A DNA stretch of 11,714 nucleotides, from assembly GCA_030640725.1 (NCBI GenBank), contig DAOWIV010000302.1, positions 1-11,714 on the forward strand. The letters are read 5' to 3'. Position numbers and translations under genes: made by a program. This DNA comes from Methanosarcinales archaeon. Its GTDB lineage: Archaea; Halobacteriota; Methanosarcinia; Methanosarcinales; Methanogasteraceae. The notes under the pieces were generated by a model that was not told the DNA's origin, did no database searches, and saw only the letters and a list, made by a program, of their open reading frames with translations. This document shows positions 1 to 6,835 of this stretch, piece by piece (position 1 is the first letter of the stretch; every line of letters begins with the position of its first letter).

Positions 1-89
1 GGTTAAGGCACAATCACTCTGATTAACCGCCGAAGTCACGTGCGACAAGAAGTTGCACCGCAGATTGCCGATACCTGCTACCCCGCACG
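1..89. other. left-edge noncoding stretch
   Basis: This is the sequence downstream of the leftward ApbE gene. I see no start of another gene and no clear oligo-T terminator on the minus strand. A short inverted pair (GGTTAA at 1-6, TTAACC at 23-28) is present but too small to interpret. Confidence 0.4.
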
Positions 90-1100
90 TTAATGCGCTC
101 GAATCGCCCCGAACTCTCCAAACGCCCCAAATCCCCTCGATCGCAGAATCCGCTTATCGTTGGTGATGATCAACCCTTCGACACCATCCAGAGACTCGAT
201 CAATCCCATGCCCTCTATCTCTCCGAGCACGAATACAGCAGTTGCCAGCGCGTCGGCATCGGTCGCGTTCTCGGCGATGATTGTCGCGCTCAGCAGATCA
301 TCCGCAGCATACCCGGTCTTTGGATCGATGATATGTGATGCCCGCGCCTCTTCGCTGAAATACCGCTCATAATTCCCGCTGGTCGCAACAGACATGTCTT
401 CAAGGTTCATAATTGTGATATACTCGGTTTTGTTGCCTGGATTTTGTAGAGCAACCCTCCACGGATCGTTTTCTGTCTTGAAACCGATCGTCCGGATGTC
501 GCCACCGGCATTCACGAGCGCGTGATGTATATTGTGCGCTCTCAACACCTCGATTGCCCGATCGACGGCATATCCCTTCGCAACACCGCCAAGCGTTACG
601 CCCATCGGTCGATGGCTGAAATATATGCCATCATTTTCGATTGATATGTTTTTATAATTCACAAGTTTCAGCGTTTCGTTGATCTCGTCGCTGGTTGGTG
701 GCGATCCGGCGCGTATCCGGGTCTTCCACAGGTCTATGACTGGTAAAACAGTGATATCAAACGATCCGTTGCTCAGTTCCGAGCATTTGCGGGATCTATT
801 GATAACGTAACATAATTCAGGAGATGCATTCACGAGAAACCCGTTTTCGTTTAGTTCTGTGACCTCGCTGTCATCTGCGGTATGGCTCATCAGATGCTCG
901 ATTCCATACATCTCTGCAAAAGCGCAGTTGATGGCAGATTCTGCCCTCGAAACATCCGGGTGCATAACCGTAATGACCACGTCGGTGTTCATCACGACTC
1001 GTGTGCGCTCCACATGCTCCATGGAAGGGACTTCTGCACATCCGGATACCAGTAGTGCGATTGAAAGAATTAAAACAGCCCGGATGATTCTTTTATCCAT
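90..1100 (-). CDS. apbE: ApbE family FAD:protein FMN transferase, lipoprotein
   Basis: This 336-residue protein belongs to the ApbE family, which moves FMN from FAD onto a Thr or Ser of target flavoproteins such as Rnf, Nqr and FMN-bind domain proteins, outside the cytoplasmic membrane. Residues 1-21 form a lipoprotein signal with a lipobox ending at Cys21 (LVSGC). Family motifs follow in order: GSFDIT (112-117), LGGVAKGYAVDRA (170-182), NAGGDIRTIG (197-206), SVATSGNYERYF (237-248), HIIDPKTGYA (256-265), and the metal-binding segment ATDADALATA, with D283 and T287 spaced as in characterised members. The length is normal and nothing is missing. The ATG lies one base after the stop codon of the upstream EMC6-like gene and has no evident Shine-Dalgarno sequence, so the two are probably cotranscribed and translationally coupled. 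No FMN-bind-type target with the usual (S/T)GA(S/T) acceptor motif was found in the window, so its substrate must be encoded elsewhere. Confidence 0.95.
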   Translation of the reverse strand: MDKRIIRAVLILSIALLVSGCAEVPSMEHVERTRVVMNTDVVITVMHPDVSRAESAINCAFAEMYGIEHLMSHTADDSEVTELNENGFLVNASPELCYVINRSRKCSELSNGSFDITVLPVIDLWKTRIRAGSPPTSDEINETLKLVNYKNISIENDGIYFSHRPMGVTLGGVAKGYAVDRAIEVLRAHNIHHALVNAGGDIRTIGFKTENDPWRVALQNPGNKTEYITIMNLEDMSVATSGNYERYFSEEARASHIIDPKTGYAADDLLSATIIAENATDADALATAVFVLGEIEGMGLIESLDGVEGLIITNDKRILRSRGFGAFGEFGAIRAH

Positions 1101-1101
1101 T

Positions 1102-1446
1102 TTAATTTAGTAGCAGTGTCCATGTGATAAACCAGAGCATCAGGGTCATGAAAGCGATGTAAAACCAGTCCTTCCAATTAAACTGAGCCAAATCCATTCC
1201 CAGCTGCATGTAAATTGGTTTCTGTATGTAGAATGCCAGCAACAGCAGCAGATATGAAAAATTCTCTGGTCTTTCGGTCGTCGGAGCCAGGAAATAAAAG
1301 CATATTACACCGGATAGTATACCAAGAGTTGATGCGATCACGGTCTTTATGATGCCATCGATGTGTTTCTTACGCCGGTCGGGTTTTTCTATGGCGGCTT
1401 CCACCTCTTTTTTCACGGCTTCTTTCACAATCCGTTTTTTGCTCAT
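1102..1446 (-). CDS. EMC6-like archaeal membrane protein
   Basis: This small membrane protein (114 residues from the chosen ATG) resembles the archaeal proteins annotated as EMC6-like, related to a subunit of the eukaryotic ER membrane insertase. The N-terminus is a charged helix (residues 1-30, rich in Lys and Glu). Three hydrophobic segments follow at about 31-54, 63-80 and 93-113. The last two carry the features I associate with the family: an aromatic YIQKPIY segment, then the run from WKDW through FITWTLLLN at the C-terminus. In-frame starts further upstream exist (ATG at 1473 and 1458, TTG at 1518), but they would add a Thr/His-rich extension of low plausibility. None has a clear Shine-Dalgarno sequence, so the start is uncertain. 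The stop is one base from the ApbE start. A role in membrane protein insertion is inferred from the family name only; the link to ApbE, which needs exported flavoproteins, is suggestive. Confidence 0.75.
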   Translation of the reverse strand: MSKKRIVKEAVKKEVEAAIEKPDRRKKHIDGIIKTVIASTLGILSGVICFYFLAPTTERPENFSYLLLLLAFYIQKPIYMQLGMDLAQFNWKDWFYIAFMTLMLWFITWTLLLN

Positions 1447-1530
1447 CGCATCAACCATGTTGTGATCTGGCATCAATGTTGTGGTTGTTGTATGCCGGTA
1501 AGGTATATGTCTTGCCAACAGTAATGTTGT
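1447..1530. promoter_or_regulatory. divergent intergenic promoter region
   Basis: This gap separates the leftward EMC6-like/ApbE pair from the rightward AMMECR1 gene. A TATATG element at 1504-1509 is centred about 25 bases before the ATG at 1531, the spacing expected if the AMMECR1 transcript starts at or next to its start codon (leaderless). The element is close to palindromic (ATATAC on the other strand), so it could also serve the leftward genes with a start near 1480. No Shine-Dalgarno sequence precedes 1531, which fits a leaderless message. The assignment rests on position and base composition only. Confidence 0.4.
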
Positions 1531-2115
1531 ATGATGCTAAGCAAGGAAGAGGGAACTATCGCAGTCAGGCTGGCACGATCTGCAATTGTCGCCCGCCTTT
1601 CGGATGAATCCCTAAAAACCGGGGACATACCACCGATATTTGCAGAAAATCGGGGTGTCTTTGTCACCCTGCACAAAAACCATGACCTCCGCGGTTGTAT
1701 TGGCTATCCGGAACCTGTAATGACGCTTCTGGATGCAATCACAGACTCTGCGGTGAACGCGGCATTGCATGACCTCAGGTTTCCACCGGTCCGATCAGAC
1801 GAGATCGCAAACATCGTGATCGAGGTGACCATTCTGACACCACCGGCTAAAATTGATGCAAACCCGCAGGATCTGCCAAAACATGTTAAAATTGGAAAAC
1901 ACGGGCTCATCGTCAAAAAAGGTCTTTATCATGGGTTATTGCTGCCGCAGGTGGCGGAAGAATATGGTTTTGATGCCAAGGAGTTTCTCAGCCAGACCTG
2001 TATCAAGGCAGGGCTCTTTCCTGACGCGTGGCTCGCCGGCGCAGAGGTGTTCGTGTTCGAGGGGCAGATCTTCACAGAGACTGAGCCTGCCGGGGAGATC
2101 GTGGAACGGACTTGA
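1531..2115 (+). CDS. AMMECR1 domain protein (TIGR00296 family)
   Basis: This 194-residue protein is a full-length AMMECR1 domain protein, of the family also called AmmeMemoRadiSam system protein A. The hallmark LRGCIG is at residues 53-58, preceded by ENRGVFVTLHKNHD. The C-terminal half contains the conserved stretch from GLLLPQVAEEYG (136-147) through CIKAGLFPDAWL (157-168). The family is almost universal in archaea, and its biochemical function is not firmly established. It often accompanies a Memo-like and a radical SAM protein, but neither is visible here. Two consecutive ATG codons (1531 and 1534) open the frame; either could be used, and no ribosome binding site discriminates between them. 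The gene is divergent from the ApbE pair and is followed by a gap of about 130 bases before the ATP-grasp gene, so it is probably transcribed alone. Confidence 0.93.
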   Translation: MMLSKEEGTIAVRLARSAIVARLSDESLKTGDIPPIFAENRGVFVTLHKNHDLRGCIGYPEPVMTLLDAITDSAVNAALHDLRFPPVRSDEIANIVIEVTILTPPAKIDANPQDLPKHVKIGKHGLIVKKGLYHGLLLPQVAEEYGFDAKEFLSQTCIKAGLFPDAWLAGAEVFVFEGQIFTETEPAGEIVERT

Positions 2116-2246
2116 GCGGCAGAGTGGCAGTGGCCCGGAATTCACTCCATCTCAACTACCGGGGTGGCGAATGTATTGCATATTGAGTGATAGTAAGTAA
2201 TAGTAAGTATGTACTACGAGATATCTGCCAGAAAGGTTGTGCAAGT
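2116..2246. promoter_or_regulatory. intergenic region with 10-bp tandem repeat
   Basis: This gap lies between the AMMECR1 and ATP-grasp genes. It contains AT-rich segments (TATTGCATATT around 2173-2183) that could act as a TATA element, followed by an imperfect 10-base tandem repeat: GTGATAGTAA (2187-2196), GTAATAGTAA (2197-2206), then the diverged GTATGTACTA (2207-2216). A GAAAGGT stretch at 2231-2237 could be the ribosome binding site for the TTG at 2247. The repeat may be an operator or chance sequence; this cannot be decided from the sequence. Confidence 0.3.
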
Positions 2247-3383
2247 TTGAGGATACTTATCATCGGATACAGCACCAGATATATCGTCTGCGCCGGAAAG
2301 CGAGCGGGATATACCGTGTATTCACTTGACCACTTCGGAGACGCGGATCTACTTTTATGCGCAGACCGATACGCACGATTCGATGAAATAACCGGCGCCG
2401 AAGATTTACTGGACCATCTGGATCGCCTGAACTGGGATTTTGACGCAATCATCCTTGGCACGGGATTTGAATGTGCCGATCCGAAAGGCTATCACGTGCT
2501 GAACAACCGCGCCGAGGTCATGAGATCGATCAGCAACAAGAAGCTTTTCGGAGGACTGATGAAGTCTCTCGGGTTCCCACATCCGAAAATCTACGATATC
2601 TCAGACGATTTTGAGTATCCGGTCATGGTAAAGCCAGTTTATGGTGCTGGCGGGATAGAAAACAGACTCGCGCACAATAGAACGGAGGTGGAGGCTTGCG
2701 GGGCGGATATGTTGATTCAGGAGTATCTGGAGGGTGCTTCCGCGAGTGTTTCCGTGATCTCAACGCGTGAGGGCGCGGTCGCAGTCGCCGTAAACGAGCA
2801 ACTCATCGGAACTCCGTGGCTTACCCGGGACAGGTTCGCATACTGTGGAAATGTAACTCCGTTTCAGAGCAAATACAACGAAGAGATGCGCGAAATTGCG
2901 GTTCGGCTGGTTCTTAAGCTGGGACTCATCGGTTCAAACGGTGTGGACTTCCTGATCACGGAGGATGGTCCTGTGGTGATCGAGGTGAATGCACGGTTTC
3001 AGGGAACGCTCGATACTGTTGAATATACCTCCGGGATCAGCGTATTCGATGCGCATGTGCGGGCATTTGGGGGTGAGCTGGCGGAGGTGCCGCCACCAGA
3101 CGCCACTAAAGACAGGTTTGCAGGAAAAGCGATTCTGTTTGCTGACGGGGGGGTCACAATCAATGATATGATCGCAGAAAAGCTTGCGCAGGAGCGAATC
3201 AGGGATATCCCACAAATCGGTGGGAGGATTCCCGCGGGGGATCCTGTAACGACGGTCTTTTGTGAAGGGGACAGTCGGGAGCAGGTGGTGCGAGAGTTGA
3301 GGGCTGCTGCCGGGCGGATACGTGGATACTGGCGGAAACCGTCCGCAGCTATCCGAAAAGACGCACGCCCACAAAATATTTAA
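2247..3383 (+). CDS. ATP-grasp carboxylate-amine ligase family (COG2232-like)
   Basis: This ATP-grasp enzyme (378 residues from TTG at 2247) should couple a carboxylate to an amine or other nucleophile through an acyl phosphate. The N-terminal Rossmann-like part has RILIIGYSTR and KRAGYTVYSLDHFGDADL (residues 2-35), a pattern I associate with the COG2232 group found in methanogens. The ATP-grasp fold follows: YPVMVKPVYGAGG (124-136, with K129 as the likely ATP-contacting lysine), IQEYLEG (157-163), NGVDFL (231-236) and the metal-binding VIEVNARFQG (244-253, E246 and N248). The C-terminal part (about 290-360) is family specific. A GTG at 2187 would add 20 residues with no family resemblance; the TTG has a plausible GAAAGGT upstream and starts the conserved domain directly, so I chose it. 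COG2232 homologues are seen with tetrahydromethanopterin genes in methylotrophs, but the substrate here is unknown. Confidence 0.85.
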   Translation: MRILIIGYSTRYIVCAGKRAGYTVYSLDHFGDADLLLCADRYARFDEITGAEDLLDHLDRLNWDFDAIILGTGFECADPKGYHVLNNRAEVMRSISNKKLFGGLMKSLGFPHPKIYDISDDFEYPVMVKPVYGAGGIENRLAHNRTEVEACGADMLIQEYLEGASASVSVISTREGAVAVAVNEQLIGTPWLTRDRFAYCGNVTPFQSKYNEEMREIAVRLVLKLGLIGSNGVDFLITEDGPVVIEVNARFQGTLDTVEYTSGISVFDAHVRAFGGELAEVPPPDATKDRFAGKAILFADGGVTINDMIAEKLAQERIRDIPQIGGRIPAGDPVTTVFCEGDSREQVVRELRAAAGRIRGYWRKPSAAIRKDARPQNI

Positions 3384-3385
3384 AT
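3373..3385 (+). promoter_or_regulatory. TATA-type promoter of the Hsp70 locus
   Basis: The AT-rich run AAAATATTTAAAT overlaps the stop codon (3381-3383) of the ATP-grasp gene. Its centre is about 25 bases before 3406, so transcription would begin about 9 bases before the ATG at 3415. This gives the grpE-dnaK-J locus its own promoter with a very short leader. It is the best TATA candidate in this part of the window. Confidence 0.6.
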
Positions 3386-3414
3386 CAACCCCCCCTATCA
3401 CCATCAGATGCAGA

Positions 3415-4962
3415 ATGCCTGCCAAAGAGGATGCAGAGGATGCGATGAGTGAGCCAAGCGAGATCGTAGTGGTTTCGAAGAAGGAGCTGGACGAGAAGGA
3501 CGAGTTAATCGCATCGCTGAAAGCTAAAGCCGAGAAGATGAAATCCGACTTCGCAAGGTACAAAGAGCGGACTCAGGATGAAGAAGAGGCGATACGAAGG
3601 AAAACATCCGGCGAATTAGCCAGGCAACTGCTCAACGTCGCTGATACGCTCGAACGTGCGATATACAGCTATGGCGAAGGAGATGAGGGCGGGGCTGGAG
3701 CGAGGGATGGTGAGGGTGGTGGGTGGAGATGTGAGGTCGTGGACCAGATGGCAGAGGGGACACGGAGCAACATGGAGATGACTTACAACCAGTTGCTTGA
3801 CGCTTCAGGGATAACTCCGATTGCACCATCAGTCGGCGAACGGTTCAACGATGAACTGCACACAGCGATAGAGGCTACGCATGACCCTCTTCTTCCTGAT
3901 AAGACCATTCTGTCCCTTGTGAGAAACGGGTATATGCTGAACGACGAGCTGATCAGACCGGCTGAGGTGATCATCTCCAGAGGCGGCGGCGAACCGGCAA
4001 AAGGAGATGCGAAAACCGGAGAAGAGAAGCCCAGAACGATGATGTCGAGATTTCTGAGGCGTTTTGGGAAGAAATCGCTCGAACAGGAGTTGAGGGAGCT
4101 AAAGGAGAGGGCGCAGAAGCTGGAGGTACGAGCACGTGAATTAGTCCAAAACGAGGAAACACTCCGGAGTTCGGTTAAAGAACTCGATCTGCGAGAGAAA
4201 GAATTCAAAAAAAGGGAAGAAGAGTGGACAAAAAGAAAAGAAGATGCAGAACCAGCGGTTATTGGGTTGGAGCAACGTAAGGAGGCGTTGGCAGCCGAGA
4301 TTGAAGAATCGAAGAGGCAATTATCTGCCATCAATGAAAATTTTACTGAGCTGAGTGTCAAAAAGGATAAGATCGTTGTCGAGAGTATCGCACTGAGCAG
4401 GTACAACGAAGAACTGTCAGAAGAGCGGGAAAAGCTATCAAACGAGATAAACGAGATGGAGGGGCGAAAGGAAGCGCTGAATTATGAATTGACGACTATG
4501 GAAGAGAAAAGAGCGTGGAACATTGGGGAACAATCAAAAATAGAGCGAATGATAGCAGAGCGCGATGGAGAGTTGTCTATGGCAGAAAGGGAGTTGCAAG
4601 AGGCAAAGAAACTGGTAAATGCGGAATCAGAGGAGATTCGCGAGTTTGTGCAACGCAAAGAAGCGCTGGCAGGTGAGATTGAAGAAGCAGAGAGAGAGCT
4701 GGAGCTTGCTCGCGAGAATCTGGATGAACTGGTGGCTACAAAGGATAAAGTGGCAATCGAGAGCCTCGCCCTGAGCAGGTATAACAAGGAGCTGTTAGAG
4801 GAGCGGGAAAAACTGCTGAATATGCTTGAAAGTGACCGAAAGGGCGCGGGAGAAGAAACGGTGATTGACCGGGGGGATGGTGAGAAAGATGCGAATGATG
4901 ACACGAAAGAAGAAAAGAGCAACAAATCTCCATCCACGGTATCTACGGAATTCTGGTTTTGA
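3415..4962 (+). CDS. grpE: GrpE with long C-terminal coiled-coil extension
   Basis: GrpE is the nucleotide exchange factor of bacterial-type Hsp70. Residues about 25-190 form a GrpE domain: a long N-terminal helix (ELARQLLNVADTLERA at 67-82), then the beta wing with SGITPI, GERFNDELHTAIEA (141-154), LVRNGYMLNDELIRPAEVII (168-187). A Gly-rich insertion (about 88-104) interrupts the helical region. Unlike ordinary GrpE of about 180-220 residues, the protein has 515 residues: from 220 to about 475 it is a charged coiled coil containing three 63-residue repeats, followed by an acidic, Ser/Thr-containing tail ending in EFWF. The start at ATG 3415 fits the promoter position; ATG 3445, preceded by AGAGG, is an alternative. 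The stop is 17 bases before dnaK, indicating cotranscription. The coiled coil may mediate oligomerisation or recruitment; that is inference. Confidence 0.9.
   Translation: MPAKEDAEDAMSEPSEIVVVSKKELDEKDELIASLKAKAEKMKSDFARYKERTQDEEEAIRRKTSGELARQLLNVADTLERAIYSYGEGDEGGAGARDGEGGGWRCEVVDQMAEGTRSNMEMTYNQLLDASGITPIAPSVGERFNDELHTAIEATHDPLLPDKTILSLVRNGYMLNDELIRPAEVIISRGGGEPAKGDAKTGEEKPRTMMSRFLRRFGKKSLEQELRELKERAQKLEVRARELVQNEETLRSSVKELDLREKEFKKREEEWTKRKEDAEPAVIGLEQRKEALAAEIEESKRQLSAINENFTELSVKKDKIVVESIALSRYNEELSEEREKLSNEINEMEGRKEALNYELTTMEEKRAWNIGEQSKIERMIAERDGELSMAERELQEAKKLVNAESEEIREFVQRKEALAGEIEEAERELELARENLDELVATKDKVAIESLALSRYNKELLEEREKLLNMLESDRKGAGEETVIDRGDGEKDANDDTKEEKSNKSPSTVSTEFWF
4276..4842 (+). 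repeat. three 63-residue coiled-coil repeats in GrpE
   Basis: Within the GrpE extension, the motif RKEAL recurs at residues 288, 351 and 414, exactly 63 residues (nine heptads) apart, giving units at 4276-4464, 4465-4653 and 4654-4842. The first and third units are the most similar: over the 59 residues starting one before RKEAL, 37 are identical by my count, including the shared core ALSRYN followed by EEREKL. The middle unit keeps register but has diverged strongly. This suggests duplication of a 63- or 126-residue block. Confidence 0.8.
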
Positions 4963-4966
4963 CAAC

Positions 4967-4972
4967 AGGTGA
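4967..4972 (+). promoter_or_regulatory. ribosome binding site of dnaK
   Basis: AGGTGA lies 7 bases before the ATG at 4980, between the grpE stop and the dnaK start. It matches the 3' end of archaeal 16S rRNA and fixes the dnaK start. Confidence 0.75.
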
Positions 4973-4979
4973 ATAGAAA

Positions 4980-6719
4980 ATGCAAAGAGAAGTAATCGGG
5001 ATTGATTTTGGCACGACCAACTCGGGAGCTGCGTTCATCGAATTCGACGAGCCAACAATCATAGAGAACAGCGAAAACGAGCGTGTTACGCCGTCTGTTG
5101 TGTATTTTAAGGATGGAAAAGACGTGGTGGTAGGAAGTGCTGCAAAGCGCAACACCATAGCGAACCCTGATCGAACTGTTGCGTCGATCAAGAGGCACAT
5201 GGGCACCGATCACGAGGTGCGGATCGGCAATGAGTCGTATCCGCCAGAGTATGTGGCAGCCCACATCATCAAGAAACTCGTTTCCGATGCTGAGAAGCGA
5301 ATCGGGACTCCCGCACCCGACGTCATAATAACGGTGCCTGCCTATTTCATGGACTCGCAGCGGCAGGCGGTCAAGGATGCAGGCGAGATTGCGGGCTTGA
5401 ATGTGCGCGGGATATTGAACGAGCCAACAGCCGCCGCACTGGCATTTGGGTTTCAGGAGGATGATGAACGAAAAATCCTTGTCTACGACTTTGGAGGCGG
5501 CACGTTCGATGTCTCGGTCCTCACCATCGGAGGTGGGTTCTTTGATGTCGATGCAACGAGCGGCGATAACCACCTTGGCGGCGACGACATCGATTCCCGG
5601 CTCGAGGAGTTCATCGTCGATAAGATAAAGGAAAAGCATAAAATAGACCTTACAAAGAAGAAGGGCGGAAACAGGGCATTGCTTCAGTCGCTCCGAGAAG
5701 AAGCCGAACGCGTGAAGATACAACTGTCAGATAAGGAACGTGCGACCATCCATTTACCATACCTGAGCAAGAACGGGCGGGGTACGCCGATTGCGTTTAG
5801 TTACACACTCACAAGGCAGGAATTTAACGAACTCATCTATGATTTTATCGAACGGACAAGAAAGCCGATGCAACAGGCATTAGACGATGCCGCGCTTCAT
5901 CCGGATGAGATCGATGATATACTTCTGGTCGGTGGAACCACGTACATACCTGCTGTGCAGGAGTTTGTGCGCGACTTCTTCGGCAAGGAGCCCGAGCACA
6001 GGATCGACCCGATCGAGGTGGTCTCACTCGGAGCTGCGGTTGCCACTCTGAAAGACGGTGTGAAAGAGAAGGAGCGCTCCGAAGGAATAAGGCGACCTGT
6101 GGAGATAAGCGACGTAATCTCCCGTTCCATCGGAGTTTCAGTCGCAGACGGGACTGTTTCAAAGATCATCACAAGGAATACAAAGATCCCGATCACGCAG
6201 ACGAAGCCGTTTACGAATGCAGGAGATTATGTGGATGAGGTGATAATCGAGGTGCATCAGGGTGAAAGCCTCTATCCGGAAGAGGATGGCTACCTTGGCG
6301 AGTTCTGGATCGATATAGAGCCAAAACCCGTAGGTGAATCAAGGATCGATGTTACTTTCGAAATTGGAGAAGAGTTCGGTATCCTGCATGTGACTGCGAA
6401 GGATCACGACTCAGGCAATGAGCGGACCGTAAAGATGGAGGCTGTCGGCAGGCTTACGAAGGGGAAAAAGAACAAGTGGATGCGAAAGATGCTAAAGACG
6501 CACGCAATAGAGGTGATAGTTGAAAATATCGATACAAGGGATATCCTAAACTATTATCTCAACCCGAGTGCATCTATCGGAGATGTGAGGAAGGATCTCA
6601 TGAAAAAAGGCATCCTGAGTGAAGGGATGAGTATCTTCTACGATGATGAAGAACTCGACGATAAAACTCTGGTCCGGGATACAGGTATAGAAGACGGTTC
6701 GGCGCTGGAGTTGCGATGA
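4980..6719 (+). CDS. dnaK: Hsp70 (DnaK-like) with C-terminal ubiquitin-like domain in place of the lid
   Basis: This is a bacterial-type Hsp70 chaperone of 579 residues. The ATPase domain (about 1-365) has all major motifs: IGIDFGTTNS (6-15), K71 in IKRHMG, NEPTAAALAFG (147-157), YDFGGGTFDVSV (169-180, with D170 and T175) and ILLVGGTTYIPAVQ (314-327, where the usual Arg after GG-x-T is Tyr322). The interdomain linker, normally a run of Leu before Asp, reads VEISDV (374-379). The substrate-binding beta domain follows (about 381-488), with FGILHVTAKDHDSG. After GRLTKGKKNKWMRK the roughly 100-residue helical lid is absent. Residues 508-579 instead match ubiquitin in pattern: two strands, the helix SIGDVRKDLMKKG (532-544), strand MSIFYDDEEL (550-559), then DDKTLVRDTGIEDGSALELR. 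There is no Gly-Gly end, so conjugation is unlikely. It is cotranscribed with grpE. Confidence 0.93.
   Translation: MQREVIGIDFGTTNSGAAFIEFDEPTIIENSENERVTPSVVYFKDGKDVVVGSAAKRNTIANPDRTVASIKRHMGTDHEVRIGNESYPPEYVAAHIIKKLVSDAEKRIGTPAPDVIITVPAYFMDSQRQAVKDAGEIAGLNVRGILNEPTAAALAFGFQEDDERKILVYDFGGGTFDVSVLTIGGGFFDVDATSGDNHLGGDDIDSRLEEFIVDKIKEKHKIDLTKKKGGNRALLQSLREEAERVKIQLSDKERATIHLPYLSKNGRGTPIAFSYTLTRQEFNELIYDFIERTRKPMQQALDDAALHPDEIDDILLVGGTTYIPAVQEFVRDFFGKEPEHRIDPIEVVSLGAAVATLKDGVKEKERSEGIRRPVEISDVISRSIGVSVADGTVSKIITRNTKIPITQTKPFTNAGDYVDEVIIEVHQGESLYPEEDGYLGEFWIDIEPKPVGESRIDVTFEIGEEFGILHVTAKDHDSGNERTVKMEAVGRLTKGKKNKWMRKMLKTHAIEVIVENIDTRDILNYYLNPSASIGDVRKDLMKKGILSEGMSIFYDDEELDDKTLVRDTGIEDGSALELR
6501..6716 (+). 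other. ubiquitin-like beta-grasp domain at DnaK C-terminus
   Basis: This domain covers residues 508-579 of the DnaK-like protein. The second half lines up with ubiquitin almost without gaps: SASIGDVRKDLMKKG corresponds to ubiquitin SDTIENVKAKIQDKEG, SIFYDDEELDD to RLIFAGKQLED, and TLVRDTGIEDGSALELR to TLSDYNIQKESTLHLVLR. The first half supplies the two expected N-terminal strands (AIEVIVEN, ILNYYLNP). The assignment is by eye; a structure prediction would test it. Confidence 0.75.
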
Positions 6720-6720
6720 A

Positions 6721-6741
6721 CGATTTTTTCACAAAAAATCG
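6721..6741 (+). repeat. hairpin 1, 9-bp stem with 3-nt loop
   Basis: CGATTTTTT (6721-6729) and AAAAAATCG (6733-6741) are perfect reverse complements around a CAC loop. The hairpin begins two bases after the dnaK stop codon and ends where repeat copy 1 begins. It is mostly A-T, with U-rich RNA on the 5' arm, and could contribute to termination or processing. Confidence 0.75.
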
Positions 6742-6787
6742 AGTAAAAACTGCCCTTCGGGTGGGGGTTAGCGAGATACTTTTTCGT
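6741..6787 (+). repeat. 47-bp direct repeat, copy 1
   Basis: The copy begins GAGTAAAAACTGCCC and ends GAGATACTTTTTCGT. It matches copy 2 (6858-6904) at 45 of 47 positions, and the copies are 117 bases apart. It directly follows hairpin 1, just as copy 2 closely follows hairpin 3, so the repeating unit appears to be hairpin plus 47-mer. Confidence 0.9.
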
Positions 6788-6797
6788 AAAGGACACT

Positions 6798-6817
6798 ACC
6801 CGAAATGCCCTTCGGGT
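6798..6817 (+). repeat. hairpin 2 with partial third repeat core
   Basis: ACCCGAA (6798-6804) pairs perfectly with TTCGGGT (6811-6817) around a six-base loop. The segment 6805-6817 (ATGCCCTTCGGGT) repeats the core of the two 47-mers, so this is a degenerate third copy in which the core itself is folded. Confidence 0.7.
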
Positions 6818-6835
6818 CGGAAGCCAGTTTTTGAT

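Noticed and set aside
4482..5723. A long minus-strand open frame of 413 codons across the grpE-dnaK junction
   Set aside because: It is antisense to two genes with clear domain evidence. The Ser-rich composition is what the reverse complement of Glu/Lys-rich coiled coil gives, and no family is recognisable.
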